Shown piece by piece: positions 1 to 12,380 of a stretch of DNA of 64,000 nucleotides (the first letter of the stretch is position 1; the number at the start of each line of letters is the position of its first letter). Where the stretch lies: the NCBI GenBank assembly GCA_002104935.1, contig MCGT01000001.1, forward strand, positions 806,001 to 870,000, written 5' to 3'. The position numbers and the translations under genes are program-made. The DNA is from Hesseltinella vesiculosa. Taxonomy: Eukaryota > Mucoromycota > Mucoromycetes > Mucorales > Cunninghamellaceae. The notes under the pieces were generated by a model. That model had not been told where the DNA came from and made no database searches. It saw only the letters and a program-made list of their open reading frames with translations.

Positions 1-3000
1 GGCGAGTCAGCTTCTTGATGTACTTGCGCAAGTACGAATTGGGGTTGTACATGTGAATAGCTGCGACGTTTTCGATGCCGTCAAAAGGAAGCAGTTGGAT
101 GATTTGGTTCATCCAAAGATTCGAGAGTTCGCATGAAGGTCCAAACAGGGTCAGATCTACCACCAATTCGAATTGTTTGCTGGTCGTGGCACGTTCCAAG
201 GTCTAAGGACAAAGTAGGCAGTGAAAAGGATAGGTGAGATACTGATATGAAAGATTTTTTTTTTTTTACCTGGAGAATGTAGTAGGTGAGCAATTCAAAG
301 TCAATGGAGTCGCTGATGACATTGCGGGTAATAAAGTAGTAGATGCGACGGCCAGCACGCGACACGCCTCCTTCGTAAAAGATGTTTTTGGACGCAATGG
401 GCTCGACGCTGCGATGGCTGTTACGACGCATGAACTCGGCATAGAGCTGGTTGGACGCTGCGAAGTTGTAGGAGCGTAGGCCACTGACTTCCTGCTTGGG
501 GATCTCGGGCGGGCGGCCCAGTTGGGCAAGAAGGTTGGAGAATTTGTCGAGCTGGCGTTTCCAGGTCGTCATGGATTCCTGGTCACCATGGCCACGGAAG
601 CGGCGGGTGGCCAAGTCACGGGAGATGCGTTCGAGATTGTCGGCGAGCACACGGTGAAGCACAGCATAACTCTTATCGTCCATGGGGCTGGTGTCGGTTT
701 CCTGATCGGGTGTGCCGGCTGTAGGAGGGGGCACAATGGAGATTTCGCGCAAGAAGCTAGTGACCTTGTAGATGTTGTTGGTCAAAAAGTCGTTGAGAAC
801 AATCATGTAGGTTTCCTTGGACCCAAACAGGACATTGTTGGCGAGATTCTGGATGACCTTGGTGGCCATCAAGTGGCCGCGCCGCATCTCGCGAGAGACG
901 GTGGTCATGGGCTTGATCAGGCCCTCAGATTCGGGAGAGGCAATGGCTGGACAGAAGAAGCGCAAGAAGATAAAGGCACCCACAGCAGTGTACTTTGCAT
1001 CAGGGAATCGTCCACGCACTGACGCCAATATACAATTACACACTTCGCGGAAAGATCTGCAAAGTAAAGAGAAAAAAAGTCAGGGTCAATGATAAAAAAA
1101 GGAAGAGTCCTTTCTTACCTTGGGGCTTGATCTGCCGATTGACAAATGGCATTGAGGAGCATTTCGGTGGAGCTCACGACATTGTCTTTGTTCCTGGCAA
1201 CATCTTCGCTTGGTCCGACCTTGGAGGAGTCGAGTTCATAGGTGCGTTCCTCAGGTGGGCGTTCAAGCGATTTTTGGAAGATGGGTTGTAGGACAGATTG
1301 AACATACTCGGTACCGTTCTTCTTGGCAAAGGCTGACAGCAAGCGGGTGGCAATACTGGTGCGGCGGAACAATTCGGTTTCGCTTTCGGTGCGTTGCACT
1401 TCCTTTTCAATGACAGCTTTCAATAATACCATTGTCTTGCCACGGGACGCAAAGCTTGCCAGTAGAGCATTGGCTACATCATCCACGTCACTTGCCGGGC
1501 ATACATCACACAGCGACAAACTGATACTGAGGTCGGACTCGACAAGCATCTACAGGGAAAATAAAAAGTGTAAGCCGCTACAGCCTCCGATTCTTTGCCT
1601 CTGACTTACATCCACCAGCTTTTCATAACGATCGGTCATGACAGTTTCCGCGAGGTTCTCAAATTCGGTACCTTGGTTTAGAATGTTGGTCAGGACTTGC
1701 ATAAAGGCGGTACGCATGCGAGTATCTTCATGGTAGCCCATGGACAGTGAGTACTTCAGACCAGCATCCACATTGGCACTGAGCAAATTCGACATGGCAA
1801 GAATGGTGCAGTCTTTCAATGGGGCAAGATACGTAGCATTTTCCTTGCTCTGAATCGAGGGAGGGGGGGAAGAGCGAGAGTGAGTGTTACGATGAGATAA
1901 AAAAAATAGATGCGTACCTTGTTGATATTGGCAATGTCTTGACCGCGTCTCGTTGAAGCAACAGCTTCGGTCTAATATGCGAAAAATCAATGAGACCCTT
2001 GGCGTTCGATTTTTGTATATAATCTATTTTTTTCGCTCCTTACCTCGGACAGACGACAGCGATTCAGTAGTTTCAGAAAGAAGGAGAAATATTTGTAAAA
2101 GATCCGGCTTTTAACTTGAGTAGAATCAGCTTCATGCGAGGAATCGGAAGGTTGGAGAGGCAGCTGTTGCAAGAGGCCAACAATGGTTTTCAAACAAGCC
2201 AAATCCAAATCACGATGGAACTTATCACCTCGATCGCCAGACACTGTCACCAAAGGATCGGGATTCTAGAGTTTTTTTTTAAAAAAAAAAATTAAAAGAT
2301 AAGTTTTTTTTTTTTTACAAGCCTTAACATCAACTCCTCCATTGTTTTCTATTTGAATGGCGTAGCTTTACCAAAGAAAAGTCACTGGTCCATTCGACGA
2401 TGATTTCCAGTAGCTTGTTACGGAGCTTGAATTCTTGACGGATGTTGATCCGGTCCTTCTTGGCCATCATGACCTCGCAAAGATGACAGAACCGGCTTTT
2501 CATCTTGAGGGCCAGTTGGCTGGAGCCTAGCTTGTTGAGGTATTTGGCGTACTGGTCAATCAGGCCACCAAAATCGACGGTGAACAGACTGTCGACATTT
2601 TCTTCCATGCGGTCCAGAACGAGCTTCAGGACACTGATGGCTTGTTCGACAAACAAGGTGTAGCGGGGACTGCAAAGTGGGTCGCCATCGGGGCCAAAGC
2701 ACTTGCCCAGGACATTTTCCAGATGGCGGAACATGATGGGATACAGGGCAGGAGAAAGGTCGGTGCCGAGAATGTCCATGACCCATTCGCGCACAATCAC
2801 GTTATCGCACAACAGCAGATCAACCATATCCATGATGAACTTTTCGACCATGACGGCAGATTCCGAAGGTGAGGAGGTGATGCGGGTGTTGCTAGGGTCA
2901 TTAAAGGAGCGTGGGCCAGGAGAGGCTGGAGACGAGGGGAGGGTGTCGGCCATCAAGCAGATGCCGCCCAAAGAGGCTAGGAAGCCGGCATAGTTTTGCC

Positions 3001-6000
3001 ACTCGGCTGCGCGGTCGTCGTCCAGGCCGTCGTTGCGGGCCATGGGGCTGATGGGAGGTCGATTGGACGTGCGCAGCTTGTCGTGCCACTGAGAGCTCTT
3101 TTTGGATGAGGAATCGACGACTTCGTCCTTATTGTCATCGTTGGGGCGCACCATGGTGGGAGTCATGTACTTCCAGCGTTTCCAGGCCTCTTCCCAAGCA
3201 GCCAAATTACCAGGTGCGTGGTGGGTGGTCATGCGTAGGAGGCGACGGATGCGTTTCTGCTGCGACTTGCGGCCAGCGACAATGCCGGTGTTGGACGTCA
3301 GTTCTACATAGATGGGCAGGTTTTCAACAATGGTCAAGGAAGCCTGGCGAGGATCGTCAGCGCTTTCGGTGATGTTGGCCTCGACACACAAATGGCCCAA
3401 GCAGGTAATGGCGCCCGAGCAAATATCCCCGTCTGCACTACACAACAAGATCAACAAGGCCACTTCTAAACCAATGGAAGCCTGGAGCCGTTCACGCACA
3501 TCTGTCCCATTCATGCAGACATCCTATGCAAAGGAAAGAGGTAGGTCAGGTAACATGTAGCCGTTTTTTTTTTTTTTTTTTTTCGCTTTTACTTGATGGA
3601 GGGTCAAAAAACGATTGCGGCAGACCAAGAGGCGTTGGAGTAGATCCAAGAGCTTCTTAAGACTGTCATTTCGCTCACGGGAATCAAGGAGCTGCTTGGC
3701 AATGGTAAATACAATTTGTGACGAAATGATCCAAAAGGCTTCCATGAACTGCTCGTGACGTCCCCACTCTTCAATAGCATCGGTGGAGTGAAGCTTAAAG
3801 AGACACTCGGCAGCGGCTTGGCGTACGACCGGGTTGGGTTCACGCAGGCAATTAGCCATGGCAACCATGGTTGCGGCGTTTTGTTCATAGAGGTCGTCCG
3901 CATCGCCACGGATGGCCAGCATAGGGTCGTTTTGGTACAGACGCAGTAGGTCGAGGATCAGCTCAAGGCGTTCATTGGAGGCTTCGGCGCGTTGTTGCAG
4001 GACTTCCTTCTTTTTCTTTTCAGCATTGGCCATGAGATTGGGTTTGCGTGGCAGGGCATTGGTGGCGGTGGGAGCAGTGTCGGATTTGATTTCACGGCTA
4101 GTGACGTCGAGGAAGAGGAGGCGCAAGGGTGTGCCAAGGTAGCTGTAGAGCAGTTCGGGTGACGGGTTCCAAGGCAGGGCGCATTCGTCGGAGGTGAGAG
4201 CAAGGCAAGCCTTGACTACGCTAAGCTTGAACAGGGTGGGTGAGCGGTCGGAGAAACAGACAGGGAAGAGGTTGCGTAGGACATGGTGTGGGTTTAGCTT
4301 GAACATGGCGACCAAGCTGTCGGCAAGTAAGCAACGGTGGTCGATGATGACACCAAGATTCTGGCTTAAGCTGTCACTGATGAGGGGTTGATGAGGGTCG
4401 AAGAGTTTTTGCTTCAGCTCGGCTTCGATGTCAGGTACAATATGGCGCAGGGCAATCGATGGGTCCTTGAGTGGCAAGAAGGTTGCCGCCTTGCAAAGGT
4501 CGACAAAACACATGGCTGCCAATTCAGCATTCCTCCCTCCTTTCAGTGATTTACGCAAGGTCGACAAAAAGGCCGTCTAACCGAAAAAGAAGAGTGTCAT
4601 GTCAGTTTGTAAAAAGACGAGGAAAAATGATTCGTCTTCCTACCTTTTTGGTGTTGATACCACGGCTCTCAGAGACAGTGGCAGCCAACAGGAGATCAGG
4701 ACAAAGGACGAGCAACATGGTTTGCAACGGCCAGAGGATGGATCGTTTTCGCGGGGTGTCGGCAAGGGAATTGCAGATGTCGAACAGGACTTCAGGACCG
4801 CCTTCCAAACGCTTTTGATTCTGGCACAGCCGAACAAATTCCAATGGATAAGTCTCGATCCAACCCCAAATAGCACGACGCAACACCACAGCAGCCATCA
4901 TTTGCGACGATTTTTTCAAATGGATAAAGGCCGTGCAGAATTCTATGGAGGCAGGTGAGAATTTTTTTTTTGTTTGTTTCATTTGCTCTCTACTTTACCG
5001 ATCAGAACGGCGCCAAGGCGCTTGGAGTTCAAGGCACAGCATTCAAGAAGACGCAGATCAGCGAAATTTGGGGCTTCATCCATGGTAGTGGTCAGGTAGA
5101 GGATCCGGGTCTTGATTTTGATGAACAAAGTGTGCCAGTTGCTTGCGCTGAGATAAAAAATGACACGACTGGCAGCCTTGTAGATGTCGACAATAATGTC
5201 GGACGAGATGCCGGCAGCGCTGGTGGATGTATAGTATTCGGTACGCGAGACATTGGTAGTGTGAGTGCTGCCGTTTTCACGTTCTTCCATATAGTAGAGT
5301 TGGTGCATGAAGCGTGATAAGACAACAACCATCATCTTTGTCAGGGACTCTTCTAAAGGAGGAGGGTCTTCCAGTTCGGGAGGAAGGGAGTCGGTAGGCT
5401 GTTTGGGCAAGGGGTCGGGGACGTTGCTGTCGCGCTGAAAGTGATTGCTTTTGCTGATAGCAGGATTCGACTTTCGAACAAACTGCCAGTGGTGTTGCAT
5501 ACAGGCCGATAACAAACGAAGTAGGAAAAGCTGGGACTGAAGTACATCGTGTGGTATATATTCATCGGTAATAGAGTGAGTCTATGAAAAAAACCACACA
5601 TTGGTTAGGTTTGACATTTGTTCCTGAGGCTGATTTGGTCTTGGCTCCTCTCTTCCCCTTTTTAAATACCTTGCAAATGTTTTCAACGACAGAGACAAGC
5701 GTCGTTGCAATGGTTGGTAGTCGATATTTTGATAGGTCTATCAAGGCGGACACTTGAAGAAGCACGAAAAAAATAAGGTTAGTGTCTCCACACCTTTAGT
5801 TTTTTTTTTTTTTTATCGATGGTTGCGTTTGTCCTACCACTGTGATTTTATGGTATATCGAAGGAAAAAGAGAAACAATGTGAGTGTTTTGAAGAAGAAT
5901 GGGAGTCATGTCGAAAGACGAAGGGCCTTACGTTTGCTGCACCAGAGGATCATTTTCTATCGAGTCTAGTTTTTTCCCGCTATTGCTCGGTAGCTAAGAT

Positions 6001-6106
6001 TAAGAGAAGTTAGCATCGACTATCATTTTGGATGGAACGTTCAACAGCTTACTCGAACAGTAATGCGATTCACCAAACTCAGGATAAGCTTGGTATCAGG
6101 TCCCAT
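1..6106 (-). CDS. IRA1: Neurofibromin/IRA-type Ras GTPase-activating protein (C-terminus cut by window edge)
   Basis: A large multi-exon gene for a RasGAP that would stimulate GTP hydrolysis on Ras and damp cAMP/PKA or MAPK signalling at membranes. The start is placed at 6106-6104 (MGPDTKLILSLVNRITVR, ending at a GTAAGC donor at 6052); the next exon, 5993-5932, continues LPSNSGKKLDSIENDPLVQQ, the usual N-terminus of fungal IRA proteins. I could not join exons 2 and 3 in frame, so that junction is uncertain. HEAT-like helical sequence follows. The GAP domain lies at about 1.55-0.5 kb: ELFRRTSIATRLL carries the arginine finger (codon near 1364-1366), and FLRFFCPAIASPE is the FLR motif. Downstream, GRRIYYFITRNVISD and YNPNSYLRKYIK match the Sec14/CRAL-TRIO-like module that follows the GAP domain in NF1, which separates it from simple RasGAPs. 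At least nine short introns. The family assignment is firm; the exact exon list is not. Confidence 0.9.
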
Positions 6107-7521
6107 TGTGTATCGTGTGTTGACTTTCTCCAAGGGCAATAAAGGGTGGTTCACAAAAGAAAAAGAAAAAGAAAATAAAAAGAGAAATCGCCAACAGGTA
6201 TCAAATCTACAATGCCAAATTAGACGTCAGTAAGATAAAGGAGAAGGCGAACAGCAGGGTGGGATCAATGTCAAAAAAAAAAGGATGTGGTGGGAAAAGA
6301 GAGGAGATTTCAGATTGTTATTCTTTTTACCTTCAAAAACGAAAATGATAGACGGGGAGGAAGGGAGATTAAGGGAGGAATCACAATGGTATTAAAGGGA
6401 TAGGGATCGTTTATGCTTTTCTGCTGAAAATAATCAATGGATGAGGTGTGTGAATGAAAGAAAAAGGAGAAGAAAAACAAGAGGTCGTCCCCATACGTCT
6501 TTTTTTTTTTTTTTTTTTAAGCTTTGCTCCTCGGCCAATCAGCGCTTCGGGAATTGATTCTAATGGTTTGTGCGACAAGGATCTGCTCTCCTGCTCTCTT
6601 CCTGATCCACAACTGCTAGAATTTTGCCAATGAGTGACCTTTTGCTCCACCGATAAACTTACCGTTTCTAAATTAAGAAAAACAGGATGGTAATTGATCA
6701 AGCTGGTTTTATTTGGTAGGTTTGTTAAACTGGAGATCTGGATTGGTGAGGGTCATACTTCCAGCCCATTTGTCATTCCATACGTGTGTTCAAAATTTGA
6801 GGTCAATCAAAATATTGATGGTTGTCGCACTGATATTTTTCACAGCCAATAACTGCCGAGATCAGAGGCGAAAGGCGGCGGCCCAGCAAGAGTCATTTTT
6901 TGCCATTCAAAGCAGCATAGCGCCTCTTCTATTGGGTGTTGTGGTATAAAGTAGCAGCGGGGGAGACGTTTTGGATGATGTAGCCAGCATCGATGCCGCG
7001 AAATGATGGTGTGATGAGCGGTGTTGGTGAGATTCACATGGGGCTTCTCATGAGATAGTTGGGTCACTCAGTTAGATCTCGGTCAGCAGTTCATTGCTCA
7101 CAGGCTTGGGCTCCAGGAGATGTTGGCTCTGAGGAACAGAGACAGGCACTTTCGTGGCAAGTCAGATCGATTGTGGCCGACTTTTATTGAGACAAACGCA
7201 ATGCAGTTGTCAATAATGAAGCTCGTCGCCGCAACAGGTAGATCAGATCCACATCCAGGTGTAATCGAGAGGTGGTGCCGTTTGTCTTGATGCTTGGTTG
7301 GCATACCTGAAAGTCATTGATAGCTAGTTAATATGATGGTTTCTTGTGGCGTGTTCGGATGCTCTTCCACTATGGAAAAAAAGAAAACTCCGTTACCAAT
7401 CAGAACGTGTGTTAACTGTTGGCTAAAAGCACCAGTTACCAGATAAAAGCATTAAACACGTTCTTGCCAGAGCAGACGGTAACCCCTTTTGCAGGGTTGC
7501 TTTGGAGAAGAAATATGAAAA
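6107..7521. other. Intergenic spacer between RasGAP and Fanzor genes
   Basis: About 1.4 kb lying 5' of the RasGAP gene and 3' of the Fanzor gene. It is rich in A/T homopolymers, with a long T run near 6500-6520. The short open frames on both strands look like chance. No tRNA or transposon ends recognised. The last ~80 bases beside the Fanzor stop would be the place to look for a guide RNA, but I see no structure I can defend. Confidence 0.5.
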
Positions 7522-10500
7522 CTAAGCGGTAGGAGAGGTTGGAGGGCGTCGGCGTGGGCAAAAGGCCAGGGGGCGTTGCTTGTGTTGGAAAAAGTGTTGA
7601 CCAATGGACACCATATTGCAGGCCGCCATGACATCCCGGTCAAAGATGACCGCACAGGAGCTGCAGCGCAGAAGTCCATAAATCTTGCCACCATTCACGA
7701 CTGGGTTTTTGGTTGGGCCATGGCAGATAGAGCAGAGCTGCATTGAAGAAAAAGAATGAGCCACCTCGTTGCTGACATGCTTTTTGTTTTCACCCACCTT
7801 GCTTGTTTTGAACTCATTCAGTGAGATAACAGCAAGCTTGCCCTGACGTTGTCGGTTTTCCAATTGGTCAAACACCAGGGAAGACGAGCCAGGAAGCTGC
7901 TTTTTGAGCGGGGCGGCGACCTTCCGGCCCTTGAGGCCATCACCAAAGAGTATTAATGGAACTCTTTCGCTGGGAAACTTTGTCACACCGTGACGAAGAC
8001 GTGTGCTTGGCTTCATTTGCGGCGCAGGTCTACAACAAAAAATAAGCCCACCTGGACCTCCTGAATACTACGACGACTTGCCTCTTTTCTTCCATTTCAT
8101 TGATCAGATCAATGCGGTGGTCACGGTCCAGGTCTCGTTGGGTGCGCATGGTATGTAATGTTGCTTCCCATAAATCCGTTGTCCCAGGTAGCATCGAGCC
8201 AGCAGAGCATTTTAGCAGATTTTCAGTCTTCATGATAGAAACATCCAGCGCTGCAAGGTGTTCCACCATCGCCTTCTTGGCCTTGCTGATCTTGAAGGCC
8301 TTTTTCTTCCGAGCTTTCTTCTGACGCTTGCGCCGATTGCGGTGGGTACGTTTGCGGTGGCCACGCACATTGCGCTGGGACTTGACATACTTCTTGGACA
8401 GTCCAGCAAGAACACTGGCAACGTATGCAACACCCCGCTGGCGGCCTCTGTAAGCATTGAAGCGGTCGATGGAATGCTGAAGGCCGTAAAAGTCGAAGAA
8501 GAGCGGGAGACGATCGATCAGGTATTGGATTCGGATGGCATATTCGGAGGCGCTGGTGCTTCGGTGGGAAGGGATGGCAGCCTCCAGCTGATGGAACGGT
8601 AATTGCTGACCTCGGAAAGAGTATGTCGTGGAAACCTTGCGTCGTTCCAATTGTTGAATTCGTCGCTGCGTTCCACATTGCGAGCGATATTCCTTTGCCG
8701 ATACCTTGATGACTCGGTAAGGCAGATGGCGAGATGGGGGGTCTGGGGTGGTAGGTACAGCACTGCCAATCAAAGGCATGCTGATGAGGCTTGCTTGTTC
8801 CATATCAGCGCTGTCAGTGGCGTTGTCAAAGTCCTGTTGTTGGTGTAAAGGCAGGGAAGCACGTACAGGGCATGGTGCATCTGCATCCGCCTTTTCCTCG
8901 TCATTATCGTCATCAGGTTCTTCATCAACAGAATCTTCGTCATCCTGGGTTTCACGGAGCATGGAAAGTGGATAAGGCGTGCCATAGCTGCCAGTAACGA
9001 TGGCACGGCGACCATGTCGAAACGTTCTACCAGTTCGGTATCCCAGTGATCCAGGCTGGGCAGCTTCATCGTTGAGCGATGCGTGGTTGGCAAACGAATA
9101 AATTCAAAGCAGCACGAAACGCCATCGCACCAAATGTGGCAAGCAAACAATGGACAGTTGTATAGTACTCCCGCAAGCATGTCCCGGACACTAGGCGAGA
9201 AGAAGAAGAAAAAATCAGAAACTACTCTCTCTTTTTTTTTTTTGGTGTCTGCAAAACTTGCCTCCCGTACCCAGGGCCGCCAAAGTTGAACTTCTCCATG
9301 TGGAACACCTTGAAAAACATGGGCAAGGCACGGATGAATGCGGCGTCGGGTTCACCAGCCATATCACTGTTGCTTGCTTCACCACCAGCGGTAGCCACAG
9401 CGTGACCAGGAGCATCGCATTCGGCTAGGTATTTGATCGTGTCGGGTAGGATGGGGATGAATTGGCGTCCAAAGTGGGGCTCAGGAAGGATGGTAAGCTT
9501 TGGGCATTTTTTGGGGTTAGCATTGGGCTGGGACTTGTACTGCTCGTATTGCTTGTTGATGTTGATGTAGACAAGCAAGGGACTGCTAGGATTTTGGGAC
9601 AGAGTTGTTGATGTCAATTTACCAACGTAGTGGGGTTTCAAGGCCAGTGTTTTCGCCTTCACATCGGCAATCGCCGCTTCTTCGGCAGACACGCCAGGGA
9701 CACTGTTTGTGGCCGATCCAGATGTGACCCCTGATTGAGGGTGGGAGGGTCTTTCTGCGAAGTTTGTGTAGATGCCATCCACCTGCTGGTCAATATGAGG
9801 GATCTGAAAGAGACAAAAAAAAGTCGAACACATTCCCTTTTTTGGTACCGCCCTTTTAAAAAACTTACTTGGACATCCGTGATGGCAAAGGAGAATCGAA
9901 TAAACTTCTTGACCTTTTTCTCAAAGTCGATCACCAAGCAATTGGAGTAAGCGGAGGCAAGCGCTGACAAACATGGCCCAAAAGTACGTCCATAGAATTT
10001 ATGCGGGTGATGGAAGTGAAGGCTGCGGTCATCAGCAGGAATGAGTAGGGCTGCATTGTCGAGCGGATCCATGCCGTGGTGGTCGTTGGGGTTGTACACG
10101 ATGTTTGGGTGGTCGCGGACAAACTGGTTCCAGTGAGGCAGAAAGGTGGGAGGAAGGCTTCGCAGGATGTGAGCGTTGGTGATCCCCGGTCGCCGCGGGT
10201 TGCGGGGGTAGATGAGCTGCGAGATGGACAGGAGACCGTTCTGGCTGATCATGATGCTTTTAAAGTCAGACGGGTGAGTGAGAGCGAAATGGTTGATAAA
10301 CAATTGGAGGCGGAAAAGGATGTTCTTGTTGCAGGCGCTGGTCGATTCTATGTTGCGCTTCAAAGCGAGCTTGAAAGGCTGCCGGACGGCATCTTCAAAG
10401 CTTTTTTTTATGGTGTAGCGCTCACCGCCTGGCATCATCTCGTTGATATAATCCTTCTTGTTCGTGCGATGGAAAGGACAGAGGCGGCTGGCAGACGAAC

Positions 10501-10846
10501 AGTGTCCCATTTGGCCGCATGTGGCACACGGTCCCACAGCATCAGGATTTCGCTCATCTTCTTGGCGCTGCCGTCTCCCCTCGGCGCGATCGTTTTGTTC
10601 CTGTTGTTGGGCACGTCGTTGTGGCGTGGGCCCAGTTTCCCGTCCTACGAAGATGGGTAAAGAAAAAGACATGATTGAAATTATGGATGAATTATGTTTG
10701 CGATAGACTTTTGCTTGTGACCAAACAGTGTAGAATTGTTCGGTGGTCATCCAAGCTTGGCCCAACTGATCAGGCAACGCCCGGCGGAAATCTTCTTCAG
10801 GGATGTGGCACAGAGTTACGTAGACGGATTGAAGAAGCGATTGCAT
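7522..10846 (-). pseudogene. Fanzor (eukaryotic TnpB-like RuvC nuclease), frame-broken at RuvC-I
   Basis: Fanzors are eukaryotic relatives of transposon-encoded TnpB and act as RNA-guided DNA nucleases. Exons inferred: 10846-9869, 9803 to 9262 or 9271, 9190-8082, 8029-7798, 7737-7522. In order one sees a CCHC knuckle (CATCGQMGHCSSASRLC), the N-terminal helical region (SFEDAVRQPFKLALKRN), LTILPEPHFGRQFIPI, the CDGVSCCFEF segment before RuvC-I, a Lys/Arg-rich helix region, LILFGDG, the RuvC-II glutamate in NEFKTSK, a CxxC...CxxC zinc ribbon (LCSICHG...LLRCSSC), and the RuvC-III aspartate in FDRDVMAACNM. Exons 4 and 5 join exactly as FKTSK|LCSICHG through a GT-AG intron. Exon 3 carries a frame break near 9001-9018: upstream reads ...VERFDMVAV, downstream reads GRRAIVTGSYG in the -1 frame, so the DPG aspartate is missing. 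It is therefore probably inactive unless this is a sequence error. The start is the first ATG of the long frame; an earlier exon is possible. Family call is confident. Confidence 0.82.
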
Positions 10847-12309
10847 CAGGGAAAGATAGAAAATGAGCAGAAATAAAGAAAAAGATAGAAGAGCCTAGAT
10901 AAATAAACAAACAAACAAAAAGAATCGCGTGTTGCGGAAGATCAAACCAATGCCAATGCCAGTGAGCATGACCGCCAATCACATCCTTAGCCCTTTTTTT
11001 ACTATGTACCTTTCTTTTTGAAATATAAAATGAAGTAGCGTACCATCAATGATAAAGGTAGCACTCTTTGCCTATCTCTATTGCTCATTTTACTGTGCTT
11101 CTTAAATAAAAACTTAACACTGCCTGGCAAACCAAACCACGAAAAAAAAAAATTCAAGACCCAGAGTCATCCTCAGTTAAACAAAAATGCTCCAGATTGG
11201 AGAAGTTGCGACTATCCATATCATTCTGTCTATTTCACGCATGCCTCTCCCTATGCCTTACCATGCTTGGTCTATAAATCCAAGGTGGTAAAAATAACAT
11301 GCTTTGCAGAAAGATGCGACAAATTCTTTTCTGCAAGCGGATCATGTTAGTGCGCTTAGTAGCGCATATGCAGCTGGCTATTTGATTGGTTGCGCTGTTT
11401 TTTCTTCTCAAATCACCAAAAGCTGAAAAGTGATTGAAGGTCAGAAACAAAAAGCGCGCTTATTTTCACCGTCTTTTTTTTTTTTTTTTTTTTTTTTTTT
11501 TCCGGCTGGAGATAGACCTCTTTGCTTCCCATAATTAGTACTATCTTGAGGGAATATAGTGTATGGGACAGTATCGACACCTCAAATTGCATAGAAATAA
11601 GGAGAAGGTAGAAAATAGGGTGGCGTTTTTTTTTTCCTTCTTTTTCACCGACGCAATATGCTCTTGAACATCCTCTTTAAACGACAGCCAACAAAAGTAC
11701 GGGAAAGGCTTATTGGTCTTTCAGTTCAAACATTATCTCGAGGCCTCTGGTGCAAAAAGCCCATGTCTTCTCGGATCAGGAAATTTTCGGCCCACTGGCT
11801 TTGACCAGCCAGAGAGAGGGGGGCCTTTTTCAAGTCAGGATGGCGCTAATCTAGCGGTAGACCCAGTAATCAAGCGTCATCACAATCTAAGCCGTGGCAA
11901 GCGAAAACCACGGTGGGTTGCTCAAGCTAAAGTAGGGTGATGTGATGAATGGGTGGGGTTGTTGTTCCCAGGAATTGCGGAGATCGTCAGAATATTGCTA
12001 GCACTGACGCCTACTCCATTCGATTTTTTCCCCACTTGGAAGTACGATTGATCTGAAAATGATGCAAAACCGGCTTGAGCATTCCGAATGTTCCTGAGGT
12101 TCCTTTTCAGAACGCCTGTATTTCTACTCATGTCCCTTGTTCTCATTGGTTAAACGTAAAGGGATCCGCGCTTGATGAAGAATAAATGGGAGACGAGGGG
12201 TAGAGGGGAAAAAGTGATAGACCTATTATTGTACTCCCTAAGAAAACGACGCAAGGAGTCTGAACGATGAAGGGAGGGTCATGCATTCGACACGGAGGAG
12301 GGAAACAAT
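10847..12309. other. Intergenic spacer with long poly-T tract
   Basis: About 1.5 kb between the divergent Fanzor and M13 peptidase genes. It contains a T run of roughly 28 bases near 11474-11501 and scattered A/T runs. No coding feature is supported on either strand. Confidence 0.5.
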
Positions 12310-12317
12310 TATAAAAG
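12310..12317 (+). promoter_or_regulatory. TATA box of the M13 peptidase gene
   Basis: TATAAAAG lies 64-71 bases before the chosen ATG at 12381. The spacing fits transcription starting around 12340-12350 and supports that ATG over an upstream exon. Confidence 0.5.
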
Positions 12318-12380
12318 ATAAAAAAAAATATCCATTTTTATTTTCCTCTTATTCCCCTTTAATTTTTTTTCCTATTTGTC

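Noticed and set aside
6411..6701. Minus-strand frame of 96 codons with poly-lysine
   Set aside because: The lysine run is an antisense T tract; no family features or splice logic.
9010..9060. A tiny intron to explain the Fanzor frame break (GTAGAA...GGCAG)
   Set aside because: It would restore the wrong phase and remove the conserved GRRAIVTG text; no GT-AG pair there gives a continuous reading.
10076..10660. Plus-strand open frame of 194 codons
   Set aside because: It is antisense to the Fanzor N-terminal exon, which has clear family motifs; no motif on the plus strand.
11474..11501. Long T tract as a Pol III terminator of a hidden small RNA gene
   Set aside because: No A/B boxes or structured sequence found upstream on either strand; such tracts are common here.
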